Of a DNA stretch of 64,000 nucleotides, positions 36,207 to 44,352 are shown piece by piece; the first letter of the stretch is position 1; each line of letters begins with the position of its first letter. Under the pieces are notes generated by a model, which ran no database searches, had not been told where the DNA came from, and saw nothing but the letters and a program-made list of their open reading frames with translations. Source of the stretch: PXAP01 sp046483315 (lineage in GTDB: Bacteria > Bacteroidota > Bacteroidia > Bacteroidales > PUMT01); the NCBI GenBank assembly GCA_046483315.1, contig JAWODJ010000098.1, positions 60,870 through 124,869 of the forward strand, read 5' to 3'. The position numbers were made by a program, and so were the translations under genes.

Positions 36207-37733
36207 TTAATGCTTAAAATGTCTTACTCCTGTGAAAACCATCTTCATTCCGTTGGCGTTGCAAAAGTTTACCGATTCATTATCCCTTACCGATCCCCCG
36301 GGCTGAATGACTGAAGTAATGCCCGCATCCTTTGCAATTTCAACTGAATCGGCAAAAGGAAAGAAGGCATCTGATGCCATCACCGCACCCATAAGGTCCA
36401 TGCCGAAGTTTTCAGCTTTAGCGATTGCCTGTTTAAGGGCATCCACCCTTGAGGTCTGACCGACACCGCTTCCCAGCAGTTGTCTGTTTTTTGCCAGAAC
36501 TATGGCATTTGACTTTGAGTGCTTTACAATCTTGTTGGCGAAGATCATGTCGCTTACCTCATCCCGGCCGGGAGAGTTTTCTGTAACCACTTCCAGGTCT
36601 GTTTCAGACTCGGTTTTGCTGTCTCTGTCCTGTACAAGGATCCCTCCTGTAACAGTTCTTATCTGTTTGTCAGGCAGTTTAACGTTGTCACTTATGAGTA
36701 TTATGCGGTTTTTTTTCTGTTTTAAAAATGAAAGTGCCTCTTCACTGTATCCGGGGGCAATTACAACTTCAAAAAACAGTTTGCTGACCTCCCGGGCAGT
36801 CTCCCCGTCTATTTCCCTGTTTGTAACCAGTACTCCGCCAAAAGCAGATACGGGGTCTCCTGCAAGTGCAGCTGTCCATGCCTCCCTGAGGTTGTCTCTT
36901 GTCGCAATCCCGCAGGCATTGTTATGTTTCAGTATGGCAAAAGTTGTTTCACTGAATTCGTCAATAAGCGAGCATGCAGCGTCAATATCAAGCAGGTTGT
37001 TATAGGAAATTTCTTTTCCGTGTATCCGGGTGAATGGCAGCCCGGATGAACCGTAATAATAGCCACTTTGATGCGGGTTTTCACCGTACCTCAGTTTTTG
37101 ACCGTTGCCGAAACTGATTGAGAAACTCTCTGAAGGGCCTGAGCCGGAGAAATATTCGTTAATAGCAGTGTCATACCGTGAAGATATGCGGAAAGCTTCA
37201 CCCGCCATTTGCCTGCGTTGTTCAATATTTGTCTCTCCCTTTCCCCGGCTTAGGATTTCCAAAAGATCAGGGTAGTGATCCCTGGATGGTATTACCAGCA
37301 CATGGGTATAATTTTTGGCAGCTGCGCGGATCAGTGAAATACCCCCTATATCAATCTTTTCAATTATTTCCTCAGGGCCGGCTCCGCCTGCAAGGGTTTC
37401 CCCGAAAGGGTAGAGGTCCACAACAACCATATCCACTGGAGGGATATCGTATTTTTGGAGCTCTTGTGCGTCTGAATCATTTTCTCTTCTGGCAAGGATA
37501 CCACCGAAAATTTTGGGATGAAGGGTTTTTACCCTGCCTCCAAGGATTGACGGATAACCCGTAAGGGTTTCAACGCGGGTTACCGGGATATTCATTTTTT
37601 CAATAAAATCTGCAGTCCCCCCGGTTGAAAACAGCTGAATATCAAGATTATCAAGTGCCTGAATAATTTTTTCCAGGGAGTCTTTATTCCAGACGGATAT
37701 GAAGGCACTTTTTATTTTGCTTAAGGCACTCAT
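36207..37733 (-). CDS. purH: Bifunctional AICAR transformylase/IMP cyclohydrolase
   Basis: PurH carries out the last two steps of de novo IMP synthesis: formylation of AICAR with 10-formyl-THF, then ring closure. The N-terminal MGS-like cyclohydrolase domain (about residues 1-190) includes KIKSAFISVWNKD, FSTGGTADFIEKM, GGRVKTLHPKIFGGIL and DLYPF. The transformylase domain follows, with LRYGENPHQSGYYY, AILKHNNACGIA, SDAFFPFADSVE and a terminal GVRHFKH. Length (508) is typical. It carries a good -7 element at an ideal distance and probably provides the main promoter of the purH-mre-rodA operon. Confidence 0.97.
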   Translation of the reverse strand: MSALSKIKSAFISVWNKDSLEKIIQALDNLDIQLFSTGGTADFIEKMNIPVTRVETLTGYPSILGGRVKTLHPKIFGGILARRENDSDAQELQKYDIPPVDMVVVDLYPFGETLAGGAGPEEIIEKIDIGGISLIRAAAKNYTHVLVIPSRDHYPDLLEILSRGKGETNIEQRRQMAGEAFRISSRYDTAINEYFSGSGPSESFSISFGNGQKLRYGENPHQSGYYYGSSGLPFTRIHGKEISYNNLLDIDAACSLIDEFSETTFAILKHNNACGIATRDNLREAWTAALAGDPVSAFGGVLVTNREIDGETAREVSKLFFEVVIAPGYSEEALSFLKQKKNRIILISDNVKLPDKQIRTVTGGILVQDRDSKTESETDLEVVTENSPGRDEVSDMIFANKIVKHSKSNAIVLAKNRQLLGSGVGQTSRVDALKQAIAKAENFGMDLMGAVMASDAFFPFADSVEIAKDAGITSVIQPGGSVRDNESVNFCNANGMKMVFTGVRHFKH

Positions 37734-37757
37734 TGACAGGTTTTTAATTTATACCTG

Positions 37758-37765
37758 CAAAGTTA
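37758..37765 (-). promoter_or_regulatory. -7 element (TAACTTTG) for the purH-mre operon
   Basis: Minus-strand TAACTTTG matches TAnnTTTG and would place the transcription start about 20 bases before the purH ATG. No convincing TTTG at -33; that element is often weak in this phylum. Confidence 0.5.
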
Positions 37766-37986
37766 TATAAAAAGTTAAATATTTTATGATGTCAGTAATA
37801 CAAAAACCAATAAAACAAACAAATCATTTTTTATAAAGTTATATCTGTATTTACTGCGTCCTTTGATATTTTAAATTACGGGGGATATGATTGATTATAT
37901 ATATGCCAGTGTGTGGTCTAAGATGAAAAAATTTTATTTACATTTGAAGTTTGAAAACTTTAACATATTAATCAGTTTACTGCCGG

Positions 37987-39237
37987 ATGATATTATTAAA
38001 ACTTCTTAAAGAGAGTTTGATTTTTGCCTACAGCTCGGTTATGGTGAATAAACTTCGAACACTGCTATCGCTGCTGGGCATTACCATAGGGATATTTGCC
38101 ATTATTTCGGTCTTTACAATTGTTGACTCTCTGGAAAGAAATATCAGGGACAGCATCTCTGTTCTGGGCGATGATGTTATATATGTTCAGAAATGGCCAT
38201 GGGCTTTCAACGAAGATTATCCCTGGTGGGTGTATATGCGCAGGCCTGTTCCGGATTTGCGTGACTATAATGAAATCAGCCGCAGGTCTGAATTTGCCGG
38301 AGGGGTTGTATTTTCGGTTTCAACCGGTTCACTTGTCAGGTACGGAAGCACCTATCTTGAAAATATAGGTGTCTGGGCAAATACTCATGAATTTCAGGAT
38401 ATCCGTTATTTTGAAATTGAGAATGGACGATATTTTACGCCCTATGAATCAGCTGCCGGCCGCAATCTTGCCGTTATAGGACATGAAATTGCCATAGAAC
38501 TTTTTGACGATGAAAACCCTGTAGGAAAGGAGATTCAGGTATCGGGAAGAAGGGTCACCGTAATCGGGGTCGCGCAGAGGGAGGGATCAAATATGCTTGG
38601 AGGTGGCAGCCTTGATGAGATGGTGCTTATACCTTTAAATTATGCCCGAAGCATATATAATATCAGGTCTGACAGGCTAAATCCGATGATCATGGTGAAA
38701 GCCCGGCCGGATATACCGAACCAGATGCTTATAGATGAATTACGTCATATCCTTCGTTCAGCCAGACGCTTAAAGCCCTCGGCCGAAGATAATTTTGCCC
38801 TGAACCAGGCCAGTGCGATAACCCAGGGGCTCGACCAGATCTTTGTCATGATAAATCTTGTTGGCTGGATCATAGGAGGGTTTTCAATACTTGTAGGGGG
38901 GTTCGGGATAGCAAATATCATGTTTGTTTCTGTTAAGGAACGCACAAATCAGATCGGTATTCAGAAATCCCTCGGTGCAAAGAACTATTTTATTCTTCTG
39001 CAGTTTTTATATGAGTCAGTGCTTCTTGCTGTTACAGGGGGGGTGCTCGGACTGGTTCTTATTTTTACCGGGACCCTTCTGGTAAGCAATCTGTCTGATT
39101 TCACCATCACCCTGACGGCAGGCAATATCGGTCTCGGACTCTTTGTTTCGGCCGTAATAGGGGTGATAGCCGGTTATGCACCTGCCTATGCAGCTTCCCG
39201 TCTTAACCCTGTTGAAGCAATAAACAATACTTTTTAA
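37987..39237 (+). CDS. ABC transporter permease of the MacB/FtsX type
   Basis: A 416-residue inner-membrane permease. An N-terminal helix (RTLLSLLGITIGIFAIISVFTIV) leads to a large periplasmic MacB-like core domain (about residues 50-270). An FtsX domain of three helices follows (NLVGWIIGGFSILVGGFGIANIMFVSVKER...). Such permeases work with a separate MacB/LolD-type ATPase. They move lipoproteins, peptides or signals mechanically rather than by classical import. The matching ATPase gene is not in this window. It is divergent from purH and convergent with mgtE. Confidence 0.9.
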   Translation: MILLKLLKESLIFAYSSVMVNKLRTLLSLLGITIGIFAIISVFTIVDSLERNIRDSISVLGDDVIYVQKWPWAFNEDYPWWVYMRRPVPDLRDYNEISRRSEFAGGVVFSVSTGSLVRYGSTYLENIGVWANTHEFQDIRYFEIENGRYFTPYESAAGRNLAVIGHEIAIELFDDENPVGKEIQVSGRRVTVIGVAQREGSNMLGGGSLDEMVLIPLNYARSIYNIRSDRLNPMIMVKARPDIPNQMLIDELRHILRSARRLKPSAEDNFALNQASAITQGLDQIFVMINLVGWIIGGFSILVGGFGIANIMFVSVKERTNQIGIQKSLGAKNYFILLQFLYESVLLAVTGGVLGLVLIFTGTLLVSNLSDFTITLTAGNIGLGLFVSAVIGVIAGYAPAYAASRLNPVEAINNTF

Positions 39238-39306
39238 AAAGGTTTTTACGGAATTTAAACCGCTTTATCTTTTTTAAAATATACTGCACTTGCCTGAATT
39301 TTTTTT

Positions 39307-40665
39307 CTATAAAATGGCATAGAAAAACCTTCCTATTAAAAAATAGATCATCAGGCCCATAATGTCATTGCTGGTGGTAATAAACGGACCTGTGGCAAGG
39401 GCCGGGTCAATTTTGAATTTATCCAGCAGCAGGGGTACAAGAGTTCCGAACAGTGAGGCAAAAAGTATAACCGAGAACAGGGCGGCACTTACAGTAAAGG
39501 TAAGGGCCAGAGAACTTTTTGTCAGTATGTTGTAGGTAAACATAAGTCCTGCAAGTGTCAGTCCGTTCAGCAATGCAACCGAAAATTCCTTTAATAATCT
39601 TCTGAATGTCTTTGAAAGCTGAATGGTCTGGTTGGCCAGACCCTGCACAACAATCGATGAGGACTGAACACCGACATTACCTGCCGTGGCAGCAATAAGA
39701 GGCATGAAAAAGGCCATCTCGGGATAAATACCAAGGTCCGCCTCAAAAAGACCTATTATCTGCGAAACCAGTATCCCGCCGGTAAGACCCACCAGGAGCC
39801 AGGGCAGTCTTGCCCGTGTAAGTATCCATACTTTATCGGTCGATTCAATATCTTCAGAAATACCTGCAATAAGCTGATAGTCCTTTTCAGCCTCCTCCTT
39901 CATCACATCAACCACATCGTCAATTGTGATCCTTCCGGCCAGCCTGCCTATCTGATCAACGACAGGCAATGCAACAAGGTCATATTTATGCATAATATTG
40001 GAAACCTCATCTGATGTGGTGTCAGTTCTTACCGAGATGACATCTGCATTCAGCAGGTCCCTGATCTGTGAATGCCGGGAGCTGAGAAGCAGCTTTTTCA
40101 GTGAGAGAGTCCCCCTTAGCATGTTGGCATCGTCAACGACATATACAAAGTAAACCTCATCAACATTTTCTGCCTGTTTTCGCATTTCACGAATGCTGGT
40201 AACCACGTTCCAGTTTTCATTCACCTTGATAAGCTCCTTTGCCATCAGTCCGCCGGCACTGTTCTCATCATACGAAAGCAGATCGACTATATCTCCCGCA
40301 TGCTCAAAATCAGCCATTTGTACAAGAACTGCCTCTTTGAGCTCCCGGGGAAGTTCTCCCAGCACATCAGCAGCATCGTCGGTATCCATATTTTTTATCA
40401 ACTGGCCGGCGATCATTTTGGGAGGAAGGTTTTTCAGAACCCTCTTTCTTTCGTCTATATCAAGTTCTATCAGTACATCTGCCGCTGTTTCATCATCGAG
40501 AAGTGTAAATAAGTATCTGCCCTGTTCATCCTCCAGCCTTGTGTATATTTCAGCTATATCGGCAAAATGCAGTTCGGCTATGAGCTGGTTAACGGCATCC
40601 AGGTTTTCCTGGTCAATGTTTTCGCGCAACTGATCAATAAATTCATGGCTTATTTCAAACTGCAT
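39307..40665 (-). CDS. mgtE: Magnesium transporter MgtE
   Basis: A gated Mg2+ channel. The cytoplasmic MgtE N domain (helical superfamily, about residues 1-130, with LLDDETAADVL, IKNMDTDDAADVLGELP) is followed by a pair of CBS domains (about 135-255) that sense Mg2+. The five-helix membrane domain contains the signature PLIAATAGNVGVQSSSIVVQG and ATGPFITTSNDIMG. At 452 residues it is full length. It directly follows rsmA (11 bases), a pairing conserved in Bacteroidota. Confidence 0.96.
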   Translation of the reverse strand: MQFEISHEFIDQLRENIDQENLDAVNQLIAELHFADIAEIYTRLEDEQGRYLFTLLDDETAADVLIELDIDERKRVLKNLPPKMIAGQLIKNMDTDDAADVLGELPRELKEAVLVQMADFEHAGDIVDLLSYDENSAGGLMAKELIKVNENWNVVTSIREMRKQAENVDEVYFVYVVDDANMLRGTLSLKKLLLSSRHSQIRDLLNADVISVRTDTTSDEVSNIMHKYDLVALPVVDQIGRLAGRITIDDVVDVMKEEAEKDYQLIAGISEDIESTDKVWILTRARLPWLLVGLTGGILVSQIIGLFEADLGIYPEMAFFMPLIAATAGNVGVQSSSIVVQGLANQTIQLSKTFRRLLKEFSVALLNGLTLAGLMFTYNILTKSSLALTFTVSAALFSVILFASLFGTLVPLLLDKFKIDPALATGPFITTSNDIMGLMIYFLIGRFFYAIL

Positions 40666-40676
40666 GGAGTAGTATT

Positions 40677-41651
40677 TTAGGAAGTTGTTTTATCGTGAAC
40701 AGTATTATCCGGGGTATCATTGTAATATCCGTTATTATTTAGTAGTGGTGAGATATAGTTAGTCAGACAGACAAAATCACCAAATGTGAGTTGCTCGGGG
40801 CGTTTTGAGAAAAGTTCCTCTGCTTTTTCATTTCCCTGGAATGTCTTCTGCCGGTCAATTTGCTCAGTGTTTGTCTTTTCCGGGTTAATCTTTTTCCTTT
40901 CTGTTTTTTCCCGGTTCATCTTATCCCGGAAATTCTCATAGGTGCCGGGAAGATTATCTTTTGATCTTTTTTTACCGTTAAGAAAAACAGAAAGGGAATT
41001 TCGCAGCATTTTCCTTCTCTGGTTAAAGGCTGTTTTTACTATCCTGAAAAACAACTGTTCGTTGCAGTCAAGACAGAAAACCGGTTTACGGCTTAGTCTT
41101 AACACAGCCGATTTGACTCTGGGAGGAGGGACGAATACCTGTGGTCCCACACTGAATAAATATTCGGTTTTGTAAAAGGCCTGTATCAGCACACTGAGAA
41201 TACCGTATATTTTTGTACCGGGGGGTGAAGCTATCCTTTCCGCAACCTCTTTCTGCAGCATGCATACAACTTCGCTTACGAATGCCCTGTTTTCGAGAAT
41301 ACTGAATAATATCCTGCTGGAAATATTATAAGGAAAATTACCTATTATGGCAACAGGGGGAGAATGGTTTTTATTAACGGGATAATTCAAAAAGTCCACT
41401 TCATGAATTTTGTCTGAAATTTCCGGGAAACGGTTTCTCATATATTCTGCCGATTCCCTGTCAATTTCCACAACGCTGGTAGTGAAATTATTGTTTTCAA
41501 GCAGAAATTGAGTAAGCATTCCCATTCCCGGACCAATTTCAATAACCTCATTATATCCGCTACCGGACAGGGATCCGGTAATTTTTTCAGCGATATTTTT
41601 ATCGGCAAGAAAATGCTGGCCAAGGCTTTTTTTAGGACTTACCGGGATCAT
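40677..41651 (-). CDS. rsmA: 16S rRNA dimethyladenosine transferase (RsmA/KsgA) with decapeptide repeats
   Basis: RsmA dimethylates two adjacent adenines in helix 45 of 16S rRNA. The SAM-binding motif (VIEIGPGMGMLTQFLL) and the catalytic NFPYNISS motif are intact. So is the C-terminal RNA-binding region with KTAFNQRRKMLRNSL. The protein has 324 residues, while the family usually has about 255-275. The excess lies between about residues 235 and 285, just before the final helix (LTFGDFVCLTNYI). There, three tandem 10-residue units occur (FRDKMNREKT, ERKKINPEKT, NTEQIDRQKT), with the matching 30-bp DNA repeat. The insert is charged and probably a helical or disordered loop. Core activity should be preserved. 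Confidence 0.94.
   Translation of the reverse strand: MIPVSPKKSLGQHFLADKNIAEKITGSLSGSGYNEVIEIGPGMGMLTQFLLENNNFTTSVVEIDRESAEYMRNRFPEISDKIHEVDFLNYPVNKNHSPPVAIIGNFPYNISSRILFSILENRAFVSEVVCMLQKEVAERIASPPGTKIYGILSVLIQAFYKTEYLFSVGPQVFVPPPRVKSAVLRLSRKPVFCLDCNEQLFFRIVKTAFNQRRKMLRNSLSVFLNGKKRSKDNLPGTYENFRDKMNREKTERKKINPEKTNTEQIDRQKTFQGNEKAEELFSKRPEQLTFGDFVCLTNYISPLLNNNGYYNDTPDNTVHDKTTS
40842..40931 (-). repeat. Three tandem 30-bp repeats inside rsmA
   Basis: Units 40842-40871, 40872-40901 and 40902-40931 align without gaps on a TGTxTTxTxCCGGxTxAT core (plus-strand reading) and each encodes ten residues. The consensus is x4-[IM]-[ND]-[RP]-[EQ]-K-T. Divergence between copies suggests an old expansion. 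Confidence 0.75.
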
Positions 41652-42002
41652 AATAATAAAATTCAGAGATGCTGATTCTTAAAGTAAACTAAACAAATTA
41701 AAAATACAGCAAAATCTTCTAATAAAACATCTGTCCTGTCCCGAAAAACAATTTACCGGATTTTTCGCATGCCTTCCGGGTTTTTTGTGATCATTGGGGA
41801 CTGGCATTTTTATGCCTGAGAAATCCTCATCAACTTAAGTTCACAAAAGGTCATGAACATACCATGAGGATTCCATACATCTGAAATACTGAAGCTGATT
41901 TATATGTCAAATACAATTAATATATTATCAGTTACATAAACATGCTTTGTACGTATGAAAGGCCGTATAACGACAGACAGAATATCAATGAAGTATTCCG
42001 GA
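41652..42002. other. Structured non-coding region between clpX and rsmA
   Basis: There is no credible gene in these ~350 bases. The region holds a nested inverted repeat (41822-41872), a short GGCAT/ATGCC hairpin (41803-41816) and a weaker CCGG hairpin beside a T-rich run (about 41756-41786). On the minus strand these follow the clpX stop in series. Confidence 0.5.
41822..41872 (-). other. Nested hairpin downstream of clpX
   Basis: A perfect 9-bp inverted repeat (AATCCTCAT 41822-41830, ATGAGGATT 41864-41872) encloses a second 5-bp pair (GTTCA 41841-41845, TGAAC 41856-41860). As RNA this would be a two-stage stem of about 51 nt in the clpX 3' region. It might be a 3'-UTR element, a processing site or a small RNA. 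No T-run follows directly, so it is not a classical terminator. Confidence 0.45.
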
Positions 42003-43247
42003 TCAGGCTACCTTAAGCTTCTTGAAGTTTATTTTCTCCAGTTTTCCCCGGGCAAATTTGATGTCGATATGAAGTTTGCCGTTTTTTCCCGATGGCATTT
42101 CAAACATCGGGTCAATCATTATTGCCTCGCATATGGAACGCAGTCCCCTCGCTCCAAGCTTAAACTCAATTGATTTATCCACAATATACTCCATAACATC
42201 CTCGTCTATTTCAAGAGTGATCCCATCCATGCTGAAAAGTTTGACGTACTGTTTTATCATTGAATTTTTCGGCTCTGTAAGGATGGAGCGAAGGGTATCC
42301 CTGTCGAGCGGATTAAGATATGTGAGCACGGGCAGCCTTCCTATTATCTCAGGAATCAGTCCGAAAGCCTTAAGATCCTGTGGAGCTATATACTGCAGGA
42401 GATTATTGCGGTCAACCTGTTCTGCCCTGGCCGAAGCCGAATAACCCACCACTTTGGTGTTAAGCCGTATGGCAATCTTTTTTTCAATACCGTCAAATGC
42501 ACCGCCGCAGATAAATAGAATATTCTTGGTATTAACCGGAATCATTTTCTGGTCGGGATGTTTTCTTCCGCCCTGTGGCGGCACATTGACCACTGAACCT
42601 TCAAGCAGCTTCAGCAGTCCCTGCTGCACACCCTCGCCGCTGACATCACGTGTTATTGACGGATTGTCACTTTTACGGGCTATTTTGTCTATCTCGTCGA
42701 TAAAAACGATACCTCTTTCGGCCGATTCCACATTGTAGTCCGATACCTGCAGCAGCCTGGTGAGTATGCTTTCAATATCCTCACCCACGTATCCCGCTTC
42801 GGTAAGTACCGTGGCATCAACTATGGTGAAGGGAACATGAAGCATTTTTGCAATTGTTCTGGCCAGTAATGTTTTTCCCGTTCCTGTCTCACCCACCAGT
42901 ATAATATTCGATTTTTCTATTTCAACATCCTGATCATCCCTGTGATTTCCCTGCATAAGCCTTTTATAGTGGTTATACACGGCCACAGAGATGAACTTTT
43001 TTGCATCATCCTGGCCAATTACATACTGGTCGAGAAAATTTTTGATTTCCAGGGGCTTAAGCAACTTGATATGTTGAAGGTCGAGGTCGGACTTTGATTT
43101 AACCTCTTCCCTGACAATGCCGTATGCCTGCTCTGCGCATGAGTCGCATATATGCCCCGAAACACCGGCAATAAGCAGATTTGTTTCCTTTTTTGTTCTG
43201 CCGCAGAAGGAGCATCTTTCAGATTTTTTGTCGTTTGAATAAGCCAT
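42003..43247 (-). CDS. clpX: ATP-dependent Clp protease ATP-binding subunit ClpX
   Basis: The AAA+ unfoldase that feeds substrates to ClpP. The N-terminal C4 zinc finger (CSFCGRTKKE...CDSCAEQAY) binds adaptors and substrates. The ATPase has Walker A (VGETGTGKTLLA), Walker B (VFIDEIDKIAR), sensor and arginine-finger segments. The pore loop is represented by YVGEDIES, and the ClpP-contacting IGF-type loop region by GLIPEIIGRLP. The 414 residues are full length. It is downstream of clpP with an intervening terminator hairpin (43402-43431), so at least part of its transcription must come from its own promoter or from read-through. Confidence 0.97.
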   Translation of the reverse strand: MAYSNDKKSERCSFCGRTKKETNLLIAGVSGHICDSCAEQAYGIVREEVKSKSDLDLQHIKLLKPLEIKNFLDQYVIGQDDAKKFISVAVYNHYKRLMQGNHRDDQDVEIEKSNIILVGETGTGKTLLARTIAKMLHVPFTIVDATVLTEAGYVGEDIESILTRLLQVSDYNVESAERGIVFIDEIDKIARKSDNPSITRDVSGEGVQQGLLKLLEGSVVNVPPQGGRKHPDQKMIPVNTKNILFICGGAFDGIEKKIAIRLNTKVVGYSASARAEQVDRNNLLQYIAPQDLKAFGLIPEIIGRLPVLTYLNPLDRDTLRSILTEPKNSMIKQYVKLFSMDGITLEIDEDVMEYIVDKSIEFKLGARGLRSICEAIMIDPMFEMPSGKNGKLHIDIKFARGKLEKINFKKLKVA

Positions 43248-43401
43248 AATGAATCCGGTTAAATCAGGTTAATCAATCCCGCTTCCATGATTTTTTCATT
43301 CTTCATCGGTTTATCAGGCTGAACTCAGGAAACGGGAATGTAAAACTAATTCATTTACATGTAATATGGAAATTTTATTGCATCTCATTAGGCTTTAAAG
43401 G

Positions 43402-43431
43402 TAAAAAAACCGCATCCTTCCGAATGCGGTT
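43402..43431 (-). terminator. Intrinsic terminator between clpP and clpX
   Basis: An 8-bp perfect stem (AACCGCAT/ATGCGGTT, 8-base loop) followed on the minus strand by seven T residues lies after clpP and before clpX. It should end or attenuate tig-clpP transcripts. Confidence 0.75.
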
Positions 43432-43476
43432 CATAATCCCGTTTAATGACCGGCTAATGCCTTAAGGATAAACGGC

Positions 43477-44163
43477 TTATTTTGATTTTTTGATGTCTCT
43501 TACCAGTACCTCATCAATCATACCGTATTTTTTTGCCTCCTCGGAGGTCATCCAGAAATCACGGTCGGAATCTTTCTCAACCTTGTCAAACGATTTCCCG
43601 GTATGAAACGCAAGGATTTCGTAAAGTTCCTTTTTAAGTTTCTGGATTTCGCGCACGGTTATTTCGATATCTGAAACGGGCCCCTGTGCTCCTCCCATGG
43701 GCTGATGTATCATCATCCGTGAGTGCTTTAATCCCGAGCGCTTTCCTTTTGTACCGGCGGCCAGGATTATTGCCGACATGGAAGCGGCCATCCCGGTGCA
43801 TATGGTCGATACATCTGAACCTATGTACTGCATGGTGTCATATATTCCAAGTCCTGCATGTACCGAACCTCCCGGACTGTTAATATATATCTGGATGTCT
43901 TTCGACGGATCGGATGATTCAAGATACAGCAGCTGGGCCTGTATGATGTTTGCAACATAATCGTCTATCGGAAGCCCCATAAATATTATCCGGTCCATCA
44001 TCAGGCGTGAGAATACGTCCATGGAGGCTATGTTGAGCTGTCTCTCCTCAATGATTGTGGGCGATATATACGAGTTAAGAAGGGACTGGTAACTGTCAAT
44101 CCTCGAGCCACTTAATCCCATGTGGCCGGTGGCATATTTGCGAAAATCCTTGTCTTTGTTCAT
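43477..44163 (-). CDS. clpP: ATP-dependent Clp protease proteolytic subunit ClpP
   Basis: The barrel-forming serine protease partner of ClpX. The catalytic serine is Ser128 in TGMAASMSAI and the histidine is His153 in MIHQPMGG. The aspartate follows in the DSDRDFWMT region. The INSPGGSVHAGLGIYD oxyanion loop is intact. The 228-residue protein has an N-terminal stretch of about 35 residues before the conserved core that is probably a propeptide, as in other ClpPs. It has its own -7 element (44192-44199) at a good distance, in addition to any read-through from tig. Confidence 0.97.
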   Translation of the reverse strand: MNKDKDFRKYATGHMGLSGSRIDSYQSLLNSYISPTIIEERQLNIASMDVFSRLMMDRIIFMGLPIDDYVANIIQAQLLYLESSDPSKDIQIYINSPGGSVHAGLGIYDTMQYIGSDVSTICTGMAASMSAIILAAGTKGKRSGLKHSRMMIHQPMGGAQGPVSDIEITVREIQKLKKELYEILAFHTGKSFDKVEKDSDRDFWMTSEEAKKYGMIDEVLVRDIKKSK

Positions 44164-44191
44164 TATTTGTAGTTTTCGTTTTTTACTGCAG

Positions 44192-44199
44192 CAAAATTA
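44192..44199 (-). promoter_or_regulatory. -7 element (TAATTTTG) for clpP
   Basis: Minus-strand TAATTTTG fits TAnnTTTG and is 28 bases before the clpP ATG, placing a start site about 20 bases upstream of the gene. Confidence 0.45.
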
Positions 44200-44352
44200 G
44201 TAAACATATCTGAGAATAAAACCAGTATATTAGTTTTGCCATCCTGTGGTTATATATAATTACCGGCGAACCCTTGAAAAAATTGTCAGTGCAAAAGAAT
44301 CCGGAATAAAACAACGGGATGATGATTTCACCATCCGGCATTATAATGAGGA

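Noticed and set aside
37947..37960. AAGTTT-GA-AAACTT near-palindrome before the FtsX-like gene
   Set aside because: It is AT-only apart from the centre, and such dyads occur often in this AT-rich DNA. No further support.
41955..42173. Plus-strand frame after GCTTTGTACGTATG, similar to the sequence before the ArsR gene
   Set aside because: The 14-base similarity (TTGTACGTATGAAA) is short. The frame is antisense to clpX and has no family resemblance.
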